A stretch of 64,000 nt of DNA from Pseudogulbenkiania ferrooxidans 2002 (GCF_000174355.1 NZ_ACIS01000003.1:418561-482560), one strand, 5' to 3'; positions 48,116-57,120 are shown, numbered from the stretch's first letter. The notes: generated by a model from the sequence alone, not told the origin. Program-made: numbers and translations.

Positions 48116-48373
48116 TCACACGGCGGCGCGCCTCCTTTGCAGCGTTGCGGGAATAAAAAAAGCGGCGCCCAAAGAGGGCACCGCACAGAGGAGATCAGTG
48201 AACGCCGCCGCAAACACACGGCGAGCGTGAATCAGGTACTCCGCCAGAACGCCCGGCGCCAGCCGCGCGCCACTCGCACCATGCGCCAGACACCACGCAG
48301 CGGCGCGGCGCATGCCGGCGGCGGCGGCACGGGCGGCGAGCGGGGCGAAGCGGCGGATCGAACGGTTCTGCAT
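48116..48373 (-). CDS. possible small protein upstream of puuD
   Basis: An 85-codon frame starting MQNRSIRRFAPLAARAAAAG, with a textbook ribosome site AAGGAG 8 bases before the ATG. It is Ala/Arg-rich and I recognise no family. A terminator hairpin (48152-48184) falls inside its 3' part, so it may instead be a leader whose translation affects termination. It is the first frame downstream of the left PuuR-like operator. Confidence 0.4.
   Translation of the reverse strand: MQNRSIRRFAPLAARAAAAGMRRAAAWCLAHGASGARLAPGVLAEYLIHARRVFAAAFTDLLCAVPSLGAAFFIPATLQRRRAAV
48152..48184 (-). terminator. terminator or attenuator upstream of puuD
   Basis: On the minus strand GCGGTGCCC pairs with GGGCGCCGC (one G-T pair) around a 5-base loop, followed by seven T. 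It lies 56 bases before the puuD start and downstream of the operator-controlled promoter, so it could attenuate the whole left arm of the regulon. Confidence 0.7.
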
Positions 48374-48458
48374 CGGGTGCTCCTTGGGTGGGTGCGGCAT
48401 GTTCCGACAGGCGGAACGCCGTATCGGGCTAAATTCAGTCTAAGCTCGTTAAATATAA

Positions 48459-48475
48459 TTGACAAGCACCGTCAA
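48459..48475. promoter_or_regulatory. PuuR-like operator, left site
   Basis: TTGAC-N7-GTCAA (spacer AAGCACC). On the minus strand its arm forms TTGACG, usable as a -35 box for transcription towards puuD. Binding would block that promoter. Confidence 0.65.
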
Positions 48476-48585
48476 TTAAATTTTTACACACCTCCCTAAC
48501 CACCATCGTTGCCACACCTTTCACGCCCCGTTTCAGTGCTGCATAGCGTCAAATTTGTGCACCACAACAAGCGATAAGCGGGTTG

Positions 48586-48594
48586 TGATATACT
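48586..48594 (+). promoter_or_regulatory. extended -10 promoter of puuR
   Basis: TGATATACT (TG-N-TATACT) at 48586-48594. Transcription would start near 48601, just upstream of the right operator. Confidence 0.5.
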
Positions 48595-48635
48595 TTGCCG
48601 GCCCATTACGCCTCGGCGACATCGTCAAAAATAAT

Positions 48636-48652
48636 TTGACACAAGCCGTCAA
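48636..48652. promoter_or_regulatory. PuuR-like operator, right site
   Basis: TTGAC-N7-GTCAA (spacer ACAAGCC), the same design as the left site, 24 bases before the puuR start. It also overlaps GTCAAA-N5-TTTGAC (48624-48640). The position suggests autorepression. Confidence 0.65.
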
Positions 48653-48676
48653 TTATTATCAACATTCGGAAACAAC

Positions 48677-49225
48677 ATGGACATCGGACCACGACTCAAG
48701 CTGGTGCGCGAACGCTACAAGCTGTCGCAACGGGAGCTGGCAAAACGGGCTGGCGTCACCAACGCCACGATCTCCCTGATCGAACAGAACCGGGTCAGCC
48801 CGTCGGTCAGCTCGCTGGTAAAGCTGCTCGAGGGCATCCCGATGTCGCTGGCGGATTTCTTCACCTTCGACGAGCCGCCGCGTGAAAACCGCTACGTGTT
48901 CCGGCCGGGCGAACAGCCCGACCTCGGCAACAACGGTCTGCGCCTGTTGCTGGTCGGCGCCACCGTGCAGGACCGCCAGATGCGCATGCTGCGCGAGCTG
49001 TACGCGCCGGGCGCCGATACCGGCCCGGAGGCGATCACGCACAGCGAAGGCGAGGAATGTGGAATCGTGGTGCGCGGCACCGTCGAATTGACCATCGACG
49101 GCCAGGTCAACGTGCTGCACGCCGGCGACGGTTACTACTTCCCGAGCACGCTGCCGCACCGCTTCCGCAACATCGGCCAGGACGAGGCCGAAATCATCAG
49201 CGCCAACACGCCGGCCAACTTCTGA
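48677..49225 (+). CDS. puuR: XRE-cupin transcriptional repressor, PuuR-like
   Basis: 182 aa. N-terminal helix-turn-helix ([32 protein letters not shown], residues ~16-48, cited for position) and C-terminal cupin domain (~105-180, [26 protein letters not shown]). PuuR represses puu genes until putrescine is bound. Divergent orientation to puuD-puuA and two matching operators in the gap support the assignment. Confidence 0.88.
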   Translation: MDIGPRLKLVRERYKLSQRELAKRAGVTNATISLIEQNRVSPSVSSLVKLLEGIPMSLADFFTFDEPPRENRYVFRPGEQPDLGNNGLRLLLVGATVQDRQMRMLRELYAPGADTGPEAITHSEGEECGIVVRGTVELTIDGQVNVLHAGDGYYFPSTLPHRFRNIGQDEAEIISANTPANF

Positions 49226-49265
49226 TCCGGGGCGGCGGCTGGCGCGCTACTTAGGAGAACGTGTT

Positions 49266-50756
49266 ATGCCCCGCCTCACCCACGAGCAATGGCAAGCGCT
49301 GGCCGCGCGCCAGGTCTTCGAGGGCCGCGCCTTCATCGACGGCGCGTACGTCGCCGCCGCCGACGGCAAGACCTTCGCCACCGTCAACCCGGCCAACAAA
49401 CAGACCCTGGCCGACATCGCCGAGTGCGGCGCCGCGGACGTTGACCGGGCCGTGGCCGCGGCGCGTGCCGCCTTCGAGGACGGCCGCTGGTCGGGCCTCG
49501 CGCCGTTGCAACGCAAGACCGTGCTGCTGAAGTTCGCCGCACTGATCCGCGAGCACGCCGACGAGCTGGCGCTGCTGGAGACCCTGGACACCGGCAAGCC
49601 GATCGCCGATGCGCTGGGCGTCGACGTCGCCGGCACGGCCTACTGCGTGCAGTGGTTCGCCGAAGCGATCGACAAGGTCGGCGGCGAAGTGCCCCCGCTG
49701 GCGCCGAACCTGCACGGCACCGTCACGCGCGAGCCGATCGGCGTGGTGGCCGCGGTGGTGCCGTGGAACTTCCCGCTGTTGATGGCGAGCTGGAAGTTCG
49801 CTCCGGCGCTCGCCGCCGGCAACTCGCTACTGCTCAAACCGTCGGAAAAATCCCCGCTCACCGCGATCCGCATCGCCGCGCTGGCGCAACAGGCCGGCAT
49901 CCCCGACGGCGTGTTCAACGTGCTGCCCGGCGCCGGCGAGACCGGCCGCCTGCTGGCGCTGCACAGGGATGTCGACTGCCTCGCCTTCACCGGCTCCACC
50001 TCGGTCGGCAAGCGCATCATGGCGTGCGCGGCGGAATCGAACCTGAAGCGGGTGTGGCTGGAGTTGGGCGGAAAATCGCCGAACATCGTGCTCGACGACT
50101 GCCCGGACGTCGCCCAGGCGGCGCGCGCCGCCGCCGGCGGCATCTTCTTCAACCAGGGCGAGATGTGCTCGGCCGGCTCGCGCGTGCTGGTGCAGCGCGG
50201 CGTCTACGACGCCTTCATGGCGGAACTGAAGCAGGCCGCCGAGGGCTACCGCCCGGGCGACCCGCTCAATCCCTCCACCGGCATGGGCGCGATCGTCGAC
50301 GAGGCGCAGTACCGCCGCGTGCTGGACTACATCGCCATCGGCAAGCAGGAAGCCAAACTGGCCTTCGGCGGCCACGCCGTGCACACCGACACCGGCTACT
50401 ACATCGTCCCCACCGCGTTCGAGACCACGCCCGACGCGCGCATCGCGCGCGAGGAGATCTTCGGCCCGGTGTGCGCCGTGATCCCGTTCGACACGGCAGA
50501 CGAGGCGGTCGCCATCGCCAACGACAGCGACTACGGCCTCGCCGCCGCGGTGTGGACGCGCGACGTCAGCCGCGCCCACCGCCTCGCCCGCGCCTTGCGC
50601 GCCGGCACGGTGTGGATCAACTGCTACGACGAGGGCGGCGACCAGAACCTGCCGTTCGGCGGCTACAAGCAGTCCGGCAACGGCCGCGACAAGTCGCTTC
50701 ACGCGCTGGAGAAGTACACCGAACTGAAGTCGACGCTGCTGAAGCTGTACTCCTGA
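49266..50756 (+). CDS. puuC: gamma-glutamyl-gamma-aminobutyraldehyde dehydrogenase
   Basis: NAD(P)-dependent aldehyde dehydrogenase, 496 aa, third step of the putrescine route. It has [32 protein letters not shown], the catalytic Glu in [11 protein letters not shown] and the catalytic Cys in [13 protein letters not shown]. It lies 40 bases after puuR, with AGGAG before the ATG, so it is probably cotranscribed. Confidence 0.92.
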   Translation: MPRLTHEQWQALAARQVFEGRAFIDGAYVAAADGKTFATVNPANKQTLADIAECGAADVDRAVAAARAAFEDGRWSGLAPLQRKTVLLKFAALIREHADELALLETLDTGKPIADALGVDVAGTAYCVQWFAEAIDKVGGEVPPLAPNLHGTVTREPIGVVAAVVPWNFPLLMASWKFAPALAAGNSLLLKPSEKSPLTAIRIAALAQQAGIPDGVFNVLPGAGETGRLLALHRDVDCLAFTGSTSVGKRIMACAAESNLKRVWLELGGKSPNIVLDDCPDVAQAARAAAGGIFFNQGEMCSAGSRVLVQRGVYDAFMAELKQAAEGYRPGDPLNPSTGMGAIVDEAQYRRVLDYIAIGKQEAKLAFGGHAVHTDTGYYIVPTAFETTPDARIAREEIFGPVCAVIPFDTADEAVAIANDSDYGLAAAVWTRDVSRAHRLARALRAGTVWINCYDEGGDQNLPFGGYKQSGNGRDKSLHALEKYTELKSTLLKLYS

Positions 50757-50789
50757 AGCGGCGCGCTCCGAACCACCCGCCACGGTGTT

Positions 50790-50819
50790 GCGGGCCACTG
50801 TCCGGTGGCCCGCTTTTTT
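50790..50819 (+). terminator. terminator after puuC
   Basis: GCGGGCCAC / GTGGCCCGC with a 6-base loop, then TTTTTT. Confidence 0.9.
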
Positions 50820-50837
50820 ACCTCCGCCCCCTCCAAG

Positions 50838-50847
50838 GTTGGCCGAA
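50838..50847 (+). repeat. intergenic copy of the recurrent 10-mer GTTGGCCGAA
   Basis: Second copy outside genes, in the same CCAAGGTTGGCCGAAG context as 21131-21140 and again about 20 bases behind a terminator. Confidence 0.6.
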
Positions 50848-50991
50848 GCCTGGAACGACGCCCTCCGCCCCAGCACCAATCCCGCCGGCCCCCGAGCCCG
50901 CCGCCGCGCCACGCCGCCACCGGCGCCAGCTTGAGAACAGCCGGAACAAGGACGATACTGCCAGCCATCCCCATCCCCTCGCTGAATGCCC

Positions 50992-51699
50992 ATGAACTAC
51001 CGCCTGGTTTTTGTCGAAGACGACGCCGAACTGGCCGAGCTGATCCGCGACTTCCTGTCGCGCCACGACATGGAAGTGCAGATCGAGCCGCGCGGCGACA
51101 CCGCGCTCGCCGCCATCGCCGCCGCCCAACCCGACCTGGTCTTGCTCGACATCATGCTGCCCGGCAAGGACGGCCTGACGCTGTGCCGCGAACTGCGCCC
51201 CACCTTCGCCGGCCCGATCGTGATGCTGACCTCGCTCGACAGCGACATGCAGCAAATCCTCGGCCTGGAGCTGGGCGCCAACGACTACATCCTGAAAACC
51301 ACGCCGCCGGCGGTGCTGGCGGCGCGCCTGCGCGCCCAGTTGCGCCAGCACCGCCCGGCCGCCGCCGCCGAAACGCCGGCCGCCATGACGCGCAAGCAGT
51401 TCGGCCAGCTCAGCATCGACCCGATCAGCCGCGAAGTGACGCTGGCCAGTGAGCACGTCCCCCTCTCCACCGCCGACTTCGACCTGCTGTGGCTGCTGGC
51501 CAGCCACGCCGGCGAAATCCTGGACCGCGAAGTGCTGTTCAAGGAGATGCGCGGCATGGAATACGACGGGCTGGACCGCAGCATCGACGTCGCCATCTCG
51601 CGGCTGCGCAAGAAGCTCGGCGACAACCCCGCCGAGCCCTTCCGCATCAAGACCGTTCGCAACAAGGGCTATCTGTTCGCCCCGGCCGGCTGGAACTGA
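50992..51699 (+). CDS. rstA: response regulator RstA
   Basis: OmpR-family regulator, 235 aa. Phospho-acceptor Asp53 is in LVLLDIMLPGKDGL. The segment ANDYILKTTPPAVLAARL replaces the usual K-P by K-T, a feature shared with enteric RstA. The winged-helix DNA-binding domain (~135-232) ends IKTVRNKGYLFAPAGW. It starts at the ATG at 50992 and sits 3 bases before the sensor gene. Confidence 0.9.
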   Translation: MNYRLVFVEDDAELAELIRDFLSRHDMEVQIEPRGDTALAAIAAAQPDLVLLDIMLPGKDGLTLCRELRPTFAGPIVMLTSLDSDMQQILGLELGANDYILKTTPPAVLAARLRAQLRQHRPAAAAETPAAMTRKQFGQLSIDPISREVTLASEHVPLSTADFDLLWLLASHAGEILDREVLFKEMRGMEYDGLDRSIDVAISRLRKKLGDNPAEPFRIKTVRNKGYLFAPAGWN

Positions 51700-51702
51700 A
51701 CC

Positions 51703-53040
51703 ATGCGCCGCCTGTTCGTGCAGTTCTACCTGATGCTGATGGCGTGCTTTCTCGGCGGCGTGCTGCTGGTGGGCGTGGTCTACAAGCAGGCGGTGGACAA
51801 GGTCGGCGAGCGCTACCTGTCCGACCTCCTGGGCGCCTCGCTGTCGATGATCCAGAGCGAACTCAAGGGCGTGCCGCCGGAGATGTGGAGCGAAACGCTG
51901 GAAGAGTTCGACCACGGCCTGACCTTCCCGCTGCGCATCGAGGGCGACGCCGCCTACACCCTGGACGACGACGCCCGCGCCGCGCTGGCACGCGGCGAGA
52001 TCGTGATGCTGGAAGACAACTTCCTGTTCCTGCAGCGCATCCCCAACAGCAACTTCCTGCTGGTGGCGGGCCCGTTGCGCTACCTGTTCTTCCTGCACCA
52101 GCTCAAGTGGGTGGATTACGTGCTGCTGCTGCTGGTCGGCCTGTCGCTCGGCATCCCGGTGTTGCTGTGGCTGCGCCCGCACTGGAACCAGCTGATGCAG
52201 CTGGAGCAGACCGCCGTGCGCCTGGCCGAAGGCGACCTCAGCGCGCGGGTGCAGTTGCCGCCGGGCTCCGGGGTACGCCGCGTGGGCGAGGCGTTCAACC
52301 GCATGGCCGACAGCATCGGCGCGCTGCTGGCCGGGCGCAAGGCGCTGATCGACGCCGTCGCGCACGAGCTGCGCACGCCGCTGGCGCGGCTGCGCTACCG
52401 CCTGGCGCTGCTGGAGGGCGACCCGGACAGCCCGCCGCGCCAGGCCATCGAACGCGACCTTGCCGCCATCGACTCGCTGCTGCAGGAACTACTGCTGCAC
52501 GCGCGTCTCGACCGTCCGCAAGTACCGCTGACGCTGAGTCGCTTCGACGCCCGGGAATGGGTGGCCGAAAGGTTGGCCGAACAGGCGCCCTTGGCCAGCG
52601 GCATCGACTGGCGCGACGACAGCCGCGGCGAGATCGAGCTGGAGGGCGACCGCTACCTGCTGTCACGCGCCCTCGACAACCTGCTCAGCAACGCGCGCCG
52701 CTACGCCCAGCGCACGGTGCGCGTGCAGCTGGAACAGGACGGCAACGGCTACTGCCTGCGCGTCGACGACGACGGCCCCGGCATCCCGGCGGAGGAGCGC
52801 GAGCGCGTGCTGGAGCCGTTCGTGCGCCTCGACCAGAGCCGCGGCCGCGACAGCGGCGGGCACGGCCTCGGGCTTTCCATCGTGCAGGGCATCGCGCGCG
52901 CGCATCAAGGCACGCTCGGCATCGAAGACAGCCCGCTGGGCGGCGCCCGCTTCGTGCTGCGCTGGCCCGGCGCGGCGGGCGTACATAGCGTTACACAGGG
53001 AAACATTCCACTCACAGACGCCGGAAACGGGCGCGCCTAG
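51703..53040 (+). CDS. rstB: sensor histidine kinase RstB
   Basis: Membrane sensor, 445 aa. The N-terminus MRRLFVQFYLMLMACFLGGV and the following ~130-residue periplasmic domain resemble RstB. A second helix is at ~135-155, then HAMP. The H-box is LIDAVAHELRTPLARLRYRL, the N-box DNLLSNARRYA and the G-boxes DDDGPGIP and GHGLGLSIV. It pairs with rstA and is followed by an asr-like gene. It carries one GTTGGCCGAA copy. Confidence 0.9.
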   Translation: MRRLFVQFYLMLMACFLGGVLLVGVVYKQAVDKVGERYLSDLLGASLSMIQSELKGVPPEMWSETLEEFDHGLTFPLRIEGDAAYTLDDDARAALARGEIVMLEDNFLFLQRIPNSNFLLVAGPLRYLFFLHQLKWVDYVLLLLVGLSLGIPVLLWLRPHWNQLMQLEQTAVRLAEGDLSARVQLPPGSGVRRVGEAFNRMADSIGALLAGRKALIDAVAHELRTPLARLRYRLALLEGDPDSPPRQAIERDLAAIDSLLQELLLHARLDRPQVPLTLSRFDAREWVAERLAEQAPLASGIDWRDDSRGEIELEGDRYLLSRALDNLLSNARRYAQRTVRVQLEQDGNGYCLRVDDDGPGIPAEERERVLEPFVRLDQSRGRDSGGHGLGLSIVQGIARAHQGTLGIEDSPLGGARFVLRWPGAAGVHSVTQGNIPLTDAGNGRA

Positions 53041-53121
53041 GATACAACTCATGGAAGGCCCCCACAGCCAACCGAGACCACGACAGACTCGAACCCTCAC
53101 GGTTCCACAAGGAGTATCACC

Positions 53122-53454
53122 ATGAAAAAGCTGACCCTGCTCGCCCTCTCCGCCGCCTTCGGCCTGACCTCGATCGGCAGCTTCGCCGCCACCCCGGTCA
53201 CCCCGGCATCCCCGGCGGTGAAAGCCGAAGCCTCCGCTCCGGCCGCCAAGGCCGCGATGAAACCGGCAGCCAAACCGGCCGTGAAGAAGATTCACAAGTC
53301 GCGCGCCAAGAAGGCCACGAAAAAGCCGATGGTTGAGAAAAAAGCCGCTTCCGCTCCGGCACAAAAAGCCCAGGCGCTGAAAAAGCATCACAAGATCGTC
53401 AAGCACCACAAGCATCACAAAGTGATGGTGAAGAAGCCGGCTGCGGCTAACTAA
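53122..53454 (+). CDS. asr: Asr-like acid-shock protein
   Basis: 110 aa. The signal peptide MKKLTLLALSAAFGLTSIGSFA is followed by an Ala/Lys/His-rich chain with APAQKAQALKKHHK, nearly identical to the Asr repeat motif. Asr is a basic periplasmic protein induced at low pH. In enteric bacteria asr is an RstA target, and here it directly follows rstAB, which supports the same regulatory link. A GGAG site precedes the ATG. Confidence 0.8.
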   Translation: MKKLTLLALSAAFGLTSIGSFAATPVTPASPAVKAEASAPAAKAAMKPAAKPAVKKIHKSRAKKATKKPMVEKKAASAPAQKAQALKKHHKIVKHHKHHKVMVKKPAAAN

Positions 53455-53490
53455 GCCGGAACAGGCCTCTGCCTGCTCCAACCCAGCACA

Positions 53491-53516
53491 ACGGGGCGCC
53501 ACGGCGCCCCGTTTCG
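53491..53516 (+). terminator. terminator after asr
   Basis: Perfect 10-bp arms ACGGGGCGCC / GGCGCCCCGT with a 2-base loop, then TTTC. The protease gene starts 13 bases later. Confidence 0.65.
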
Positions 53517-53528
53517 CATTGGATCGCC

Positions 53529-54332
53529 ATGTCTACCCGACTGCTGACCGCCCTGCTGCTCGCCAGCCTGATTCCCGCCGCCGGCGCCGGCCCCCTGAGC
53601 GCGGAACGGCGCACCCTGTTCTTCGGCCACGACGACCGGGTACGCGTGCACCCGGACCACGGCCCCTGGCAAGCCATCGGCCAGCTCGAAACCGCCTCGG
53701 GCAACCTGTGCACCGCCACGCTGGTCGCCCCCGACGTGGCACTCACTGCCGGGCACTGCTTCGTCGGCCCCCACGGCCGGCTCGATCCGGCGCGACGCTT
53801 CACCCTGGCGCTGGACGGCAGGAACAGCGCCCGTCACGCCGCCGCCAGCCGCGTCTGGCTCGACCGGCGCCTGTTGCGCGGGCTGATCCGCCAGGGGGAC
53901 GACCTGATCGTCCCGCCCGCCATGGCACGCTACGACTTCGCCTTCGTCCGGCTCGCCGCGCCCCTGCTCGCGGCAGAACACACCGTCGCGCCGTTCGACG
54001 GCAACCGCGCCGCCTTACGCCGGGCTCTAACCCAAGCCCACTGGCGCGTCAGCCAGGCCGGTTACCCGGAAGATTACCCCGACCGACTGATGCTGCACCG
54101 CCACTGCCGCGCCACCCGGCTCGAGGCCGACGGCCGCCTCGCCCACCGTTGCGATACGCTGCCGGGCGACAGCGGCTCGCCGCTGCTGCTTGAGGTTGCC
54201 GGCCAGCCACGGCTTATCGCCATCCAGAGCTCGGCGCCGGACGCGCGCTGGCGCTACCGCGCCGACAACATGGCACTGTCGACCCCCAGCTTCCAGCCGG
54301 CCCTGCGCCGCTTCCTCGCGGGCCCCAAATAG
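53529..54332 (+). CDS. secreted trypsin-like serine protease (S1 family)
   Basis: 267 aa with a signal peptide (MSTRLLTALLLASLIPAAGA). The catalytic triad is visible: His in LTAGHCF, Asp in ARYDFAFVRL, Ser in LPGDSGSPLLL. Cys pairs suggest disulfides. There is no C-terminal PDZ or extension. The target is unknown. It lies behind the asr terminator and convergent to rph. Confidence 0.85.
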   Translation: MSTRLLTALLLASLIPAAGAGPLSAERRTLFFGHDDRVRVHPDHGPWQAIGQLETASGNLCTATLVAPDVALTAGHCFVGPHGRLDPARRFTLALDGRNSARHAAASRVWLDRRLLRGLIRQGDDLIVPPAMARYDFAFVRLAAPLLAAEHTVAPFDGNRAALRRALTQAHWRVSQAGYPEDYPDRLMLHRHCRATRLEADGRLAHRCDTLPGDSGSPLLLEVAGQPRLIAIQSSAPDARWRYRADNMALSTPSFQPALRRFLAGPK

Positions 54333-54355
54333 CTCTGTCCATCGCTGTCTCGGCT

Positions 54356-55072
54356 CTAGCCGGCCAGGGCCGCCTTCTGTATCGCGATCAGCTCGCCCAC
54401 GCCCTGCTCGGCCAGGCGCAGCATGGCGTCCAGTTCGGCGCGGCTGAACGGCACCCCCTCGGCGGTGCCCTGCACCTCGACAAAATGGCCGCTGCCGGTC
54501 ATCACCACATTCATGTCGGTCTCGCAGGCGGAGTCCTCGAGGTAGTCGAGGTCTAGCACCGGGCGCCCCTCGAACACGCCGACCGACACCGCCGCCACGA
54601 AATCGCGGATCGGGCTTTCCTGCAGCTTGCCCTGCGCGATCAGGCCGCTGATGGCGTCGTGCAGCGCGACGAAGGCGCCGGTGATGCTGGCGGTACGTGT
54701 GCCGCCGTCGGCCTGGATCACGTCGCAGTCGATCTGGATCTGGCGCTCGCCCAGCTTGCCCAGGTCGACCACCGCACGCAGGCTGCGGCCGATCAGGCGC
54801 TGAATCTCCTGGGTACGCCCGGACTGCTTGCCGCTGGCCGCCTCGCGCCGCATGCGGCTGCCGGTGGAGCGCGGCAGCATGCCATACTCCGCGGTCACCC
54901 AGCCCTGGCCCTTGCCCTTGAGGAAACCCGGCACGCTCTCGTCGACGCTGGCGGTGCAGATCACCTTGGTGTCGCCGAACTCGACCAGAACCGAGCCTTC
55001 GGCATGCTTGGTATAGCCGCGGGTTAAAGTCACCCGGCGCAGGGCATCGTTGGGGCGGGAAGAAGGTCGCAT
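54356..55072 (-). CDS. rph: ribonuclease PH
   Basis: Phosphorolytic 3'-5' exoribonuclease that trims tRNA 3' ends. It has [48 protein letters not shown] and the C-terminal [11 protein letters not shown]. The ATG at 55072 gives 238 aa; a GTG two codons upstream is possible. It is full length. Confidence 0.96.
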   Translation of the reverse strand: MRPSSRPNDALRRVTLTRGYTKHAEGSVLVEFGDTKVICTASVDESVPGFLKGKGQGWVTAEYGMLPRSTGSRMRREAASGKQSGRTQEIQRLIGRSLRAVVDLGKLGERQIQIDCDVIQADGGTRTASITGAFVALHDAISGLIAQGKLQESPIRDFVAAVSVGVFEGRPVLDLDYLEDSACETDMNVVMTGSGHFVEVQGTAEGVPFSRAELDAMLRLAEQGVGELIAIQKAALAG

Positions 55073-55121
55073 GGTCACAATCCGTTGACGTCAAAACGGA
55101 GATTATACCCCGCTCCCCCTC

Positions 55122-55264
55122 AGAACCTGTTCACGATCTGTCGCGAGCAGCCCTCAGCGGGGTGAAGAGCAGCACAGAAACCGGAATGGACTGGGGTCCA
55201 TGAGGATTTCGAGCAGCACATGAGCCCCGATCAGGGATGCGCAGCAAGATCGGGAACTGGTTCT
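55122..55264. mobile_element. MITE-like element with terminal inverted repeats (contains hairpin repeat copy B)
   Basis: 143 bases. The left end AGAACCTGTTCACGATCTG and the reverse complement of the right end AGAACCAGTTCCCGATCTT agree at 16 of 19 positions. There is no coding capacity. The middle (55172-55211) holds the hairpin shared with 17984-18024. The right edge falls inside the stop codon of the PP2C gene, whose final A is the first base of the element. I see no clear target duplication. Confidence 0.6.
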
Positions 55265-56141
55265 CACACGGGTTTATCCGGCCGGCTAGCCAGGATTTCA
55301 CGATGCATCTCCTCTTCCTGTACCCGCGCCGGCGTCGACGAACGGCGCCGGCTCAGTGCCATGTGGGTATCCAGTACATCGCTGCGCTGGCTGACGTCGA
55401 GCGCCTCGTCCAGCAGCGTCACCGCCACCGCCGACAGATTGTCGCCGTGCCGTCCGCCACGCCGCTCCGCCACGTTCATCAGCGCCGGCAGCACCTGGCT
55501 CACCGCACGGCCGACAAACACCTTGGTCAGCTCGGCGTCCTGGATCTGCGACCACAGCCCATCGGAACAGAGCAGTACCGAGGCCCCTGGAAACAGCAGC
55601 TGGCGCTCGCCGATGTCGATGTCCGGGTCGGATGAGGCACCCAGACAGTTGTAGATCTTGTTGCGGTCAGGGTGGGTACGCGCCCCTTCCTCGGTCAACA
55701 GCCCCTGGTCGATCAGCCGCTGTACCTGCGAGTGATCCCGTGAGCGCAACCGCAGGCCGCTGTTGTCCAGCAGGTACAGCCGGGAATCGCCGACGTGGCA
55801 CCAGTACAGCATGTCCTGCTGGATCACCGCCGCCACCACCGTGGTGCTGGGCACCTCCGGCAGGTGATGCTCGGTGGCGTAATCGAGAATCGCCTGATGG
55901 GCCGAACTGATGGCGTTGACCAGAAAGCGGTTGGGATGGCTCAGCGATGGCGTGGCCTGCTGGTAGAACAACTCGCTCATCAGATCGATGGCGATCTGGG
56001 CCGCCACCTCGCCCTGCAAGTGCCCGCCCATGCCGTCGGCCACCACCAGCAACACCGACTCCAGCGAGTGGGCGATCACCACACGGTCTTGATGTAGGAA
56101 CGGCCGCCGACGCGGCTGTCCTGGAAGATCGACAATTTCAT
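55264..56141 (-). CDS. PP2C-type protein phosphatase, 5' end frameshifted
   Basis: Metal-dependent Ser/Thr phosphatase with VVADGMGGHLQGEVAAQ, VGDSRLYLL and LLCSDGLWSQI. The expected start is the ATG at 56141, reading MKLSIFQDSRVGGRSYI. That frame then stops after KTVW, while the phosphatase continues in another frame as QDRVVIAHSLESVLL. Adding one A near 56099 would restore SYNQDRV, the usual motif. As written, only a GTG at 56145 opens the long frame, with an unrelated N-terminus. The 3' end abuts the MITE-like element. Confidence 0.8.
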
Positions 56142-56151
56142 GCACACACTT

Positions 56152-57120
56152 TCAGGAAGAACGACTGCCCGTCAGGCTGCGAAGCCAGCCGGCCAGCTTG
56201 TGCGTCACCGCCTGCGACTCGGGGAGAGCGACAGGCTCACTGTAATGGGGGTCCATCAGCCGCTTTTGCACCTCCATCAGGGTCGCCGGCCGCCGCTCGG
56301 GCTCCATGTCCAGACAGCGATCGACCAGCTCGCACAACTCGCGCGAATAAAGACGCACAAAGCGCCGGGACGCCGGCTCCAGCAAGTCCTTCACCGCCCG
56401 CTCCTTCGCCCCTTGCGGCGTGCCGCCCCCCATGCAGGAGTAGAGGCAGGCACCCAGGGCATAGATATCGGTCCATGGTCCCTGCGCCATATCGCTCTTG
56501 TACTGTTCCGGCGCGGCGTAGCCCGGCGTGTACATCGAGGCGAACTCCCTGCTGCGCTGGTTCAGTGTCTGGCGCGCAGCGCCGAAGTCCAGCAATAGCG
56601 GACCGCCGCCGCGCCGCAGGTAGATGTTGGCCGGCTTGATGTCCAGATGCAGCAGGCGGTGCAGATGAACCTCGCGCAGGCCGGACAAGAGCGCGGCGAA
56701 CCAGCGTCGGATACGGCGCTCGTCCAGCCGCCCGCCGGCAATCTCCAGCTCGCGGGTCAAGGGACGGCCATCGGCGTACTCCATCACCAGGTAGACCGTC
56801 TGGTTGGCGCGGAAGAAATTGGCGACCCGCACCACGTTCGGGTGGTTGATCCCGGCCAGGATGCGCCCTTCCTCGAAGAAGCACTTCAACCCCAGGTTGA
56901 ACGCCTCCTGGTCAAGCTCGTGCTGCACCGTCACCTGGCCATTGTCACCGCGGCACGCCAGGTGGCCGGGCAGGTATTCCTTGATGGCGAATTTCTGGTC
57001 GTCGTCATCCAGAGCCAGATAGACCACGCTGAATCCGCCCACGGAAAGCAGGCGGACGATGGTGTAATCGGCCAGCCGGTAGCCGGCCGGCAATGCGGTT
57101 TCTTGCCTGGATTGAGTCAT
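56152..57120 (-). CDS. Ser/Thr protein kinase
   Basis: 322-residue Hanks-type kinase from ATG 57120. The glycine loop is LLSVGGFSVVYLALD, the Lys is in FAIKEYLPG, the catalytic loop HLDIKPANIYL, the DFG segment LLDFGAARQ and the activation segment YTPGYAAPEQY. There is no transmembrane helix. It is paired with the PP2C gene (10 bases apart), a common kinase-phosphatase module between rph and yicC. The partner substrate is unknown. Confidence 0.88.
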   Translation of the reverse strand: MTQSRQETALPAGYRLADYTIVRLLSVGGFSVVYLALDDDDQKFAIKEYLPGHLACRGDNGQVTVQHELDQEAFNLGLKCFFEEGRILAGINHPNVVRVANFFRANQTVYLVMEYADGRPLTRELEIAGGRLDERRIRRWFAALLSGLREVHLHRLLHLDIKPANIYLRRGGGPLLLDFGAARQTLNQRSREFASMYTPGYAAPEQYKSDMAQGPWTDIYALGACLYSCMGGGTPQGAKERAVKDLLEPASRRFVRLYSRELCELVDRCLDMEPERRPATLMEVQKRLMDPHYSEPVALPESQAVTHKLAGWLRSLTGSRSS

